Origin: Alternaria dauci
Lineage: Eukaryota; Ascomycota; Dothideomycetes; Pleosporales; Pleosporaceae
Direction: 5' to 3'
Length of the DNA stretch: 64,000 nucleotides
Assembly: GCF_042100115.1 (NCBI RefSeq)
Contig: NC_091278.1
Coordinates: 1,116,001-1,180,000 of the forward strand
The position numbers were made by a program, and so were the translations under genes. Below, piece by piece: positions 57,296 to 64,000 of the stretch. The notes beneath the pieces were generated by a model. It was given only the letters and a program-made list of their open reading frames with translations. It did no database searches and had not been told where the DNA came from. The stretch's first letter is position 1. Each line of letters begins with the position of its first letter.

Positions 57296-58471
57296 TTATT
57301 CCGCGACCTTGATGACAATCTTGCCCGAAAAATTACCCGACAGTTGCAGATCGAATGCTTTCTTCGCGTCCTCAAACCCAAAGGTTCTGTCAAGCATGAC
57401 ATCGAATTTCACATTCTTCTCCTCAATAAACGCGTTCATATCTTCCAAATCCTTCTTCGACCCAACAGCAATACCCTTCAACTTGGCATTTTTGCCCATC
57501 AAGGCCATGAGCTCAGATGGCTTCCAGTCAGCCTCCCAGCCACCAAGGAAGCCAACGAGAGACACAGTTCCGCCACGCGCGCAAAGGTAGCCGATATCAT
57601 CGATAAGGGAGCCAACACCGCTGTTGTTGACGACAAAGTCAACACCACGACCGTTCGTAATTTCTTTTATCTTGGCGGGTTGGTCGTCGGTTTTGTAATT
57701 GAGACCGCGAACCTTGTCGCTAATCTTCTCTTGGATAGCTTTGATCTTGTCATTCGAGGAAGACGTGATGATTGGTGTGATTCCTCCGGCGAGACAAAGT
57801 AGCAGGGAGAACATGGAAACGCCGCCGGTTCCTACAGACGGTGAGTGGGATGATTTAAAAATTGCCATTCTTTGCTCGTACCTTGGAGAAGGGCACTGGA
57901 GTGCTTTTGCACGGTTTTCAACGAGTCCAATGAGTTCCAGGCAGTGACGCCTGCGCATGGTAGCATTGAGCCCTGTGGCTGTTTAGTCTGGTCTATCTAC
58001 GCGTACTCTCGAACTACTCACCTCCTCCCATGACAAGTGCTTTGGCAAGTGCACCAAGTGCTTCGCTTGGTAGATAGCATATTGCCTCAGTGTGCCCGGA
58101 GCATTTGCACCGATAGCCACTGAGACGCTATCATCCGTTGGATCAAAGTCGCCTTGGTTGCAAATCGGAGCAACAGCATCTCCTATTTGAAAGTTTCTAA
58201 CTGAGGACCCCATCCCGACGACCTCAGCGGCACAGTCGGAGCACGGGATGCCTTGCTCAGTCATGGGGACGGGGTATTCCTTGACAAGCATAGCGACATC
58301 ACGGTAGTTGAGTGATACGGCATGAATCTTGATGACCACATCGTTGGGCCCGAGGTCCTTCTCTTCGGGGAGCGTTTCCTGGGTTTTCTCAAGAGTGAGA
58401 GGGTTCTGGCGCGAAGCACTGTCTTTGCCTGCGCTGCGACGGTAGGCTGTGTAGGTAGATGGGTAGGCCAT
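57296..58471 (-). CDS. MDR-superfamily NAD(P)-dependent alcohol dehydrogenase/enoyl reductase-like
   Basis: Exons 58471-58022, 57972-57882 and 57831-57296 encode 358 residues; introns are 49 and 50 bp. The GroES-like N-terminal domain has VVIKIHAVSLNYRDVAML and GIPCSDCAAEVVGMGSSV. NAPGTLRQYAIY and HLPKHLSWEEGSMLPCAG lead into the Rossmann domain with GTGGVSMFSLLL. The C-terminal part includes DFVVNNSGVGSLIDDIGYL. The structural-zinc Cys cluster of classical ADHs is absent, so it is likely a zinc-independent quinone/enoyl reductase-type member. No signal peptide. Convergent with the LPMO gene, 171 bp apart. Confidence 0.9.
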
Positions 58472-59255
58472 GGCTGCAAGTTTATGTGGTGAGATTGTCC
58501 TGGAGGGCTGCGCGGATGGATCTGATGTACGGAAAACCGGTATTGCGGGACTTCATGGCTGATATATAGGGCAAACCCGTTCGCCCCTCTCAAGTGGTGT
58601 GTGGATGCTGATCAATCATTTTGTGGTACATGCTTCATGCGATGCAGGTGGAGTCGATATCGTTCCTGGAAGGCATCATGTAACAACAACCCGTGGACTA
58701 AAACTGTGCGACTCGCGAAGGTGCGCTATATCAAGCGCGAATGCGTAGTATCTAGGTATAATTGGGCTGGAATACTGTTAAAGTACTAGTACGCTGTTTC
58801 GACTGCGGGGCGACGGAGTGGGGCGCCACTCCGCTTCCGATCTTTTCGGTCCGCGCGCTGCCCGAGAACCATCGATCTCCCTCCACGAGTGTGTAGGATT
58901 GCCTTTGGGTCTCCTCGAGGAGGCCTGATTCATGAAGCAATAGTCACTAGTTTGTGTTCTAGGAAAAGTTGGATTGTTGTATATCTTTGGGTTTATTTCA
59001 CTACCGCTTGTCTACGACGAAGTTTGTGGTCGAGCGCTAAGTCAAGATATTCGTGTGCGAGAGTACTTCTTTTTTTCAAAAAAGAAAAGAAAGTCATCGC
59101 AACTGTACAAGAAGAAGTTACGCATCCTTCCGAGTGTCTGAAATCACAACGAATGTGATAGATCAGGGCCAGATACTTTTAGTAGAAATTCTTCAGCACA
59201 CGAAACTTCACTCGTGATCGCCGCTCAACACCGCAGAGGAGCTCAAAATCATCTT
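58472..59255. other. Intergenic region with a GC inverted repeat
   Basis: Contains a perfect 8-bp inverted repeat with a 4-base loop (58814-58833) and a 12-bp palindrome CTCCTCGAGGAG (58911-58922). No gene recognised. Confidence 0.45.
58814..58833. repeat. Perfect 8-bp inverted repeat, CGGAGTGG/CCACTCCG, 4-base loop
   Basis: The arms at 58814-58821 and 58826-58833 are exact complements around GGCG, in an otherwise AT-richer spacer. It could be a binding site of a dimeric zinc-cluster (CGG..CCG) regulator or chance. Confidence 0.5.
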
Positions 59256-59731
59256 TCAGATCATTTCATCAATAAGGTCGTAACCAGCCACCGCAGGCGC
59301 GCCAACAGTATCTGCGGGCGCAGCATTGAGTCCAAACACCCAGCTCTCCTCGCCCAGAATTTCCGACAACTCAGCATTGTGCTCGTGAAGCCCTTGAATG
59401 GCACGCACCAGCTCTTTTTTTTAACAAAGTTCTGGATGCGTTCTCGATCAACGTCAACACTAAGGCGGTGAAAGAAGAACTTGACCGTGGTTCCAAAAGT
59501 CATCCACTCAGAGATCATAACAAAATTTTCTCGCGTAGAGTACGATCCTCGTCGATAGGAATCCTGGAGACACGGGAGAAGGAGCGATCGGACACAAAGA
59601 TGAACTTCCTGGATGGGATTATTGCCTTGCTTTTGGAAGTGAAGAAACATGCCGTGGAGTAACTTCGGGGGTAAATCTTCAAGAGAGAGGTATACACGCA
59701 GGATGTGAGTGTCGCAGTCCAAAGTAGACAT
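59256..59731 (-). pseudogene. Frame-disrupted hypothetical gene remnant
   Basis: Protein-like sequence moves between frames on the minus strand. STLDCDTHILRVYLSLEDLP opens in one frame (from the ATG at 59731). RKFIFVSDRSFSRVSRIP lies in a second (about 59530-59620). SEWMTFGTTVKFFFHRLSVD returns to the first. After an eight-base T run on the plus strand (59414-59421) the most protein-like frame is the third (GLHEHNAELSEILGEES), ending with TGA at 59256-59258. No splice sites explain the changes. It is either a decayed gene or a region with assembly indels. The product is unknown. Confidence 0.45.
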
Positions 59732-60439
59732 GGGGTTGGGGGTTCTCTTCGTGTTCTGCTTGCCAGTGATGCCGGTAGTGACAGCTGCGAAGATGAGCCC
59801 AGTGGGTGGAGATCCTGCGGGCTGCTTTTCAACTGGTGAGATAGCGGTAGTACGGGGGAACTTTGAATCTAATGATATAGACGACGAATCAATTAGAGGC
59901 GATACTAGAGATGTGCCTGAGTAAGCAGAAGCAAGAGAGCCCTTGCCGTATTGCTCTCAAGGGCTAACCCCCCAAGTCGGAGTGGCGATAGTAGTGGAAG
60001 CAGCGCCAAAACTGAAGTTTGGGGGAGGGGTTGTAAAGGAAGGCATCCTGTTGATTAGTATGGGGAAGTAAAGTGATTATTTTCTTGTCGAAATCTCGAA
60101 ACTCTTGCACTTGTTGCGAGCTGAGATTATCGTGGTAAATATAGGGTACCAGGAATTTAGTACTATGAGGCAGATGAGCAAATACAAACCTCTTCCATGA
60201 TTGAAGCGTTAGGAATGCGGCAGTTCTGGGTGGTTTGTTATCAAAGTACCATGTGGTGAGACGGAATGAACCAGAATGTGAGGGTGAGAAATGATCTCTG
60301 TATTGATTCTGTTTAGAATGAGAGTATATACACAAAGAAGTGTAGAGTAAATGAGTGGATACATCATCGTCGATCTCGAGATTCCAAGCAACCATATGCT
60401 CTTCTGGATACCCGACTTCCAGCTTTCCATTTATTCCAT
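59732..60439. other. Interval between the remnant and the pectate lyase
   Basis: Includes the pectate lyase 3' region. A minus-strand frame (59964-60446, ending at a stop near 59964) is protein-like in part (TWYFDNKPPRTAAFLTL) but has no family signature and overlaps the lyase stop. I do not call it. Confidence 0.35.
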
Positions 60440-62371
60440 CTAACAAGCGGCGACATCAGCAGGTGTATAGATGCAAGCAGAGCTAGGACCCTCGCTGATC
60501 TGCGTGGGCTCATCACCAGTATTGTTGCCCTCGAACTCCTCGCAAATGACACTTGTATCGGTGACACAAGAGTTGGTGATTGTCGCGGTATCACCGTAGT
60601 TGGAGTTGATACCGACGAATGCAGCGGATCCGCCCGTAGCCGTCACACCGTCGATCTTGACGTGACGCTCACCCATTGTTTTGCAGTTACCGCACGATCG
60701 GTATAGCTTGCCAAAGTCCGAGACAGTGAAGCCGCTAATTGTAATTGTGCCGACACCGTTGTGCTGGATGACTTTGTCGGCTGCGCCCATAGCTCCACCA
60801 CCAGTGACTGTGCCATCGCCGTCCTTCTTGAAAGTGAGAGCGTCCTCACAAACAGCCTCCCACCAGACATTCTCGATAGTGCAAGGACCTTGGCAATGTA
60901 CACCCTCGATCTGATCGGCACCGATGATGACGTTACGGAGAGTGGCACCGGGTGCAAGAGAGAACACTGCGTCGCTGTCTCCTCCCTCTCCTTGTCCTGA
61001 GCAGGATACGCCACGGCCGAAGCGTGCCATGCCACCATCGAACTCGCCTTCTACCATCATGGTCTCGGTAAGGGTTGACTCGCCAGCTGCTGCTGGCATG
61101 GTGCCGCTTGCTGCAGTGCCACCAGATGAAGTGGAGTTACCAGATCCGGAGCTTGGTGCAGAGCTACCGCCTGAGCCGGTAGAAGACTCTCCACCTGAAG
61201 ACTCGTCGCCAGAAGAAGATTCGCCGCCTGATCCAGAGGAAGATTCGCCGCCTGAGCCCGAGGAAGATTCGCCGCCTGAGCCCGAGGAAGATTCGCCGCC
61301 TGAGCCCGAGGATGACTCTTCACCGGAACCAGAGGAGGACTCTCCACCTGATCCCGTTGAAGACTCTCCTTCAGATCCAGAGGAAGATTCGCTGCCTGAT
61401 CCAGAGGAAGATTCGCCGCCTGGTCCAGAGGAAGATTCGCCGCCTGAGCCCGAGGATGACTCTTCACCCGAACCCGATGAAGACTCTCCACCCGAGCCAG
61501 TAGAAGACTCACCATCTGAAGATTCGCCACCAGAAGAAGATCCACCGCCCGATCCAGAGGAAGATTCTTCATCCGAGCCAGAGGAAGACTCTCCGCCCGA
61601 AGAAGACTCGTTGCCAGAGGAGGAATCGCTGCCGCTGCCGCTGCCGCTGCCGCTCTCGGTATCTGAGCCAGACTCCGAGCTTGAATCGCCACCCTCAGCT
61701 GGGGTCTCTGTCTCTTCGTCTCCACCAGAGCTTGAACCAGAGCCACTAGACTCTTGCTCTCCGGATGTGCTATCCTCAGAGCTACCCCCAGTGCTCTCGC
61801 TCGTGTCCTCAGAAGACTCGTCGCTAGAGCCAGACGAACCCTCAGAAGAGCCGCTGGATTCCTCCTCACTGCCGCCGCTGGAACCAGATTCTTCATCGGC
61901 GCCGCTCTCCGCAGAGGTCTCCGTGTCGTCTGAAGAACTGGAAGCTTCCTCATGGTCTGCGGACCTGGCTTTCCAGACCCAGTCGAAGAGTTGGCGCTTA
62001 GCTGGGGCACGGACGGAGATGAGAGATCTTCGCTCGTTGTCGTTGTCGTTGTCGGTGCTGGGCGAGAATGTGGGGATTGCAGTCATTTGGGGCTTGGATG
62101 GCTGACCGCCAGAGCCGGGGAAGCTTCCTGTGGGAGCACTGCCATCAGTAGGGAAGATGCCGGGAGCACCGCCATACTGTTGGCCGCCTCGTCCCGCGCC
62201 ATTGGCTAGGCCATTGTCGGCGTGTTTTGCGCCGTGGTTGAGGTCGCTGGGGTCAGTGCCGTTGCGGTGGCGATCACCATGAGCGTGAGCACCGGTAGGG
62301 GCGGGAGCAGGCGCTGCAGAGACGGAAACGATCAGAGCCGCGGTGGCGACGGTGGAAAGAGAGAAACGCAT
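60440..62371 (-). CDS. Secreted PL3 pectate lyase with a long Ser/Gly/Glu-rich linker
   Basis: Intronless, 643 residues. The signal peptide [20 protein letters not shown] is followed by a Pro/His/Gly-rich propeptide-like stretch with a possible Kex2 site (PAKR, about residue 123). A low-complexity region of about 265 residues of Ser, Gly and Glu (61140-61940) comes next. The C-terminal ~220 residues are a PL3 beta-helix: [69 protein letters not shown], ending in [13 protein letters not shown]3 enzymes cleave polygalacturonate by beta-elimination with calcium. Most fungal members are only about 230-260 residues, so the linker is unusual. Confidence 0.93.
   Translation of the reverse strand: MRFSLSTVATAALIVSVSAAPAPAPTGAHAHGDRHRNGTDPSDLNHGAKHADNGLANGAGRGGQQYGGAPGIFPTDGSAPTGSFPGSGGQPSKPQMTAIPTFSPSTDNDNDNERRSLISVRAPAKRQLFDWVWKARSADHEEASSSSDDTETSAESGADEESGSSGGSEEESSGSSEGSSGSSDESSEDTSESTGGSSEDSTSGEQESSGSGSSSGGDEETETPAEGGDSSSESGSDTESGSGSGSGSDSSSGNESSSGGESSSGSDEESSSGSGGGSSSGGESSDGESSTGSGGESSSGSGEESSSGSGGESSSGPGGESSSGSGSESSSGSEGESSTGSGGESSSGSGEESSSGSGGESSSGSGGESSSGSGGESSSGSGGESSSGDESSGGESSTGSGGSSAPSSGSGNSTSSGGTAASGTMPAAAGESTLTETMMVEGEFDGGMARFGRGVSCSGQGEGGDSDAVFSLAPGATLRNVIIGADQIEGVHCQGPCTIENVWWEAVCEDALTFKKDGDGTVTGGGAMGAADKVIQHNGVGTITISGFTVSDFGKLYRSCGNCKTMGERHVKIDGVTATGGSAAFVGINSNYGDTATITNSCVTDTSVICEEFEGNNTGDEPTQISEGPSSACIYTPADVAAC
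61140..61940 (-). repeat. Ser/Gly/Glu low-complexity repeat, 24-bp unit core
   Basis: Core units of eight residues (SSGSGGES) recur. The plus-strand copy GAAGATTCGCCGCCTGAGCC is repeated almost exactly around 61238-61310, with degenerate copies on both sides. Confidence 0.85.
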
Positions 62372-63182
62372 ATTTTATAGGTTTTCAGGAAAGTTTTTTG
62401 AAGTGAATGTTGGAATGAAAGTTGAAGAATGAAGGTATTGTCCAGCAAAGATGACACAGTCAAGAAATGAAGGGTGACCGGCACAAAGCTGTAAGAGACA
62501 AAGAAGAGAGTGAGAGTGTAGGAAGCAAGGAAGAGATCGTTGGTCCTGATGAGGATGAGGATTTTGCAATGCGCTGGCTGCAGACACCTTTATAGCCATC
62601 CTGTCTGAAGTGGTTACTCCTCGTCTCCTCATTTTCCATGCCCATGGTGTAGGGACATGTTTCCACACACCCTGAACTCCAAACTACCAAGCGCGGGTCG
62701 CCTACCGTCTCTTGGTGTGCGGGTGTGATGCGATCAATGCAATGCCAGGATAGGTCCGAACACAGGTGGGGCCATGAATCCAGAAAACATATGGAGAAGG
62801 ACTGATGTCCTGGTAAGAGTGCCGTCTCTGGTTTGCGCGTCCCGTTCTCGAAACCGATGTTCCGGCATCCGACAATCTACGGGAGCGATGCGTTTGGTTT
62901 CAAGCCTAGGATGTTAGTCTTGGCGGCCGTGGCAGCTATATTGTGTGCACCCTGGTGGCGATCACACCAGAAACGTCGCAGCTGTCAGTAGATAGTCTAG
63001 AAGCTTCATATGTCTGGGCAGTCCGCGTCACGCGTTTCAACTACGCAGCCACACAAAGCGGATCTGCATGTATCGAGACTGCCAAACATTCGATTTTCTA
63101 AGATGAACATCAGTGTGAAGTGATATTATGAATGATTTGGGCTATGTTTGTCCCACCTGTATCTAGACTGCGACCAACTCCT
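62372..63182. promoter_or_regulatory. Pectate lyase promoter and upstream spacer
   Basis: Starts at the ATG of the pectate lyase and reaches the 3' end of the right-edge gene. No coding feature. A GTGGGG hexamer near 62767 fits the CreA consensus, but one copy is not significant. Confidence 0.4.
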
Positions 63183-64000
63183 CTAGCTTATACCTGACGA
63201 TATCCCACTTTCCAAGAGTGCCTTTTGGAAAACTCTCCAATCCAGAGAACTCAGCGGATCGTATATACGTGGTTTCCCAGGTTCTCCGTTATCGCCAATG
63301 AACGCTGCCAAGTTGTTTTTCATATACCGGCAAAGTTCATCTTTAAGCTCTGAAGTTGTAAGGCTCGAATGGTATATTGTGCTGAGGCCCTGGCTCTGCA
63401 TGCGCTCGATGTGGCCATTATCATGCCCCGCGTTGTGAATGTGGGGATTGCAGGTTTCGATCTGGAGAATTCGCACAGATAATGGGTGTTGCGAAAAGGC
63501 TAGTCGTTCCCATATGTCGATCAATTGAAACGGTTCGACTGCGTAGCCAGTCGCAAATCGGAGTTTAAGGGCAAGATCAATACTCAACGCGTGCTCGCCG
63601 GCGTTGCTAGTACCGATCATTGTATCCGGTGTAGTGTCACCCCCGAGAGCTCTCAGAAGGCGGTTCATCCATTCGTTGACAACGCGCGAGGAACGCCCAA
63701 ACTCATTGAATACAAGTTGGCCATCCCTGACTTTGGGCTTTGATTTCCACTTGATACGTACCATTGCATGCTGGTCTTTTCCAGTATCATCGGTTCGATG
63801 TAAGGCGTAATGCAGTCCAGCGGCGTACACCTTACAGTATTCAAGAACAGACCCTGGAACGCGATTATCAGCGTCGATGAAACCTACGAACTTACGGCTC
63901 ATATGTTTCGCGATGATTACACCAAGCATCATGGCTTCCCCCTTTCCATTATTGATGCGCGGAGTATCTCCCTCTTCTATAGGCGGCTTTATTATATTCA
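63183..64000 (-). CDS. Mannosyl-3-phosphoglycerate synthase (GT55), 5' end beyond the window
   Basis: The frame is open to the right edge (about 272 codons visible) and ends with TAG at 63183. GKGEAMMLGVIIAK followed by FVGFIDADNRVPGSVLEYCK is the hallmark nucleotide-sugar-binding region, with the metal-binding Asp motif DAD. Further on are YAAGLHYAL, SRVVNEWMNRLL, TSNAGEHALSIDLALKLRFA and IETCNPHIHN. The enzyme transfers mannose from GDP-mannose to 3-phosphoglycerate, first step to the compatible solute mannosylglycerate. The family is best known from thermophilic archaea and bacteria, with scattered fungal members. The partner phosphatase is not in this window. Confidence 0.85.
   Translation of the reverse strand, partial: NIIKPPIEEGDTPRINNGKGEAMMLGVIIAKHMSRKFVGFIDADNRVPGSVLEYCKVYAAGLHYALHRTDDTGKDQHAMVRIKWKSKPKVRDGQLVFNEFGRSSRVVNEWMNRLLRALGGDTTPDTMIGTSNAGEHALSIDLALKLRFATGYAVEPFQLIDIWERLAFSQHPLSVRILQIETCNPHIHNAGHDNGHIERMQSQGLSTIYHSSLTTSELKDELCRYMKNNLAAFIGDNGEPGKPRIYDPLSSLDWRVFQKALLESGISSGIS

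Noticed and set aside
60924..62105. 393-codon plus-strand ORF rich in [10 protein letters not shown]
   Set aside because: It is the antisense of the Ser/Gly/Glu repeat in the pectate lyase; repetitive codons keep the opposite strand open.
62762..62772. CreA carbon-repressor hexamer GTGGGG near the pectate lyase
   Set aside because: A single degenerate six-base match is expected by chance in this length.

Overview
This is nuclear DNA of a filamentous ascomycete. The genes carry short introns (45-118 bp) with GTRNGT donors and CTRAY branch points. The content (a Woronin-body tether-like giant gene, secreted plant cell wall enzymes, F-box-like proteins) resembles a plant-associated Dothideomycete, most likely Pleosporales. 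That placement is inference; no species is claimed. No prokaryotic operons, CRISPR arrays, rRNA, tRNA or recognisable transposons were seen. Layout: positions 1-27589 (43% of the window) appear to be one plus-strand gene that starts before the left edge. Three open segments join through two in-frame introns (5604-5680 and 25814-25870) into at least 9150 codons. It looks like a leashin (LAH)/involucrin-repeat type Woronin body tether: a basic, alanine-patch N-terminal part, a huge Pro/Ser/Thr/Glu-rich middle studded with Lys clusters, then a coiled coil and a C-terminal globular domain. Then follow a membrane-anchored short-chain dehydrogenase (28128-29367) and an alpha/beta hydrolase (29730-30971), both plus strand. 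From 31.8 to 35.0 kb lie divergent genes for the dynein light intermediate chain (minus) and the RES-complex splicing factor Ist3/RBMX2 (plus). From 35.3 to 39.2 kb are minus-strand genes: a Cys-rich type I membrane protein, a small protein with repeated Cys-Pro motifs, and an F-box-like repeat gene cut by an in-frame amber stop. A secreted GH3 beta-glucosidase with five exons occupies 39.9-42.4 kb, followed by about 1.5 kb of apparently non-coding DNA and a four-TM protein (43.9-45.0 kb). Next come the PC4/Sub1 coactivator (45.2-45.9 kb) and a minus-strand 2389-residue repetitive coiled-coil protein (46.5-53.7 kb), divergent from proteasome subunit Rpn6 (54.5-55.8 kb). The right end holds a secreted AA16-type LPMO, an MDR oxidoreductase, a frame-broken gene remnant, a PL3 pectate lyase with an extraordinary Ser/Gly/Glu linker, and the 3' part of a mannosyl-3-phosphoglycerate synthase running off the right edge. 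Functionally the window mixes housekeeping genes (dynein, splicing, transcription, proteasome) with septal-pore and cytoskeletal giants, and with secreted carbohydrate-active enzymes (GH3, AA16, PL3) suited to attacking plant walls. All intron and frame calls were made by eye from splice signals and frame continuity. No transcript data or searches were available.
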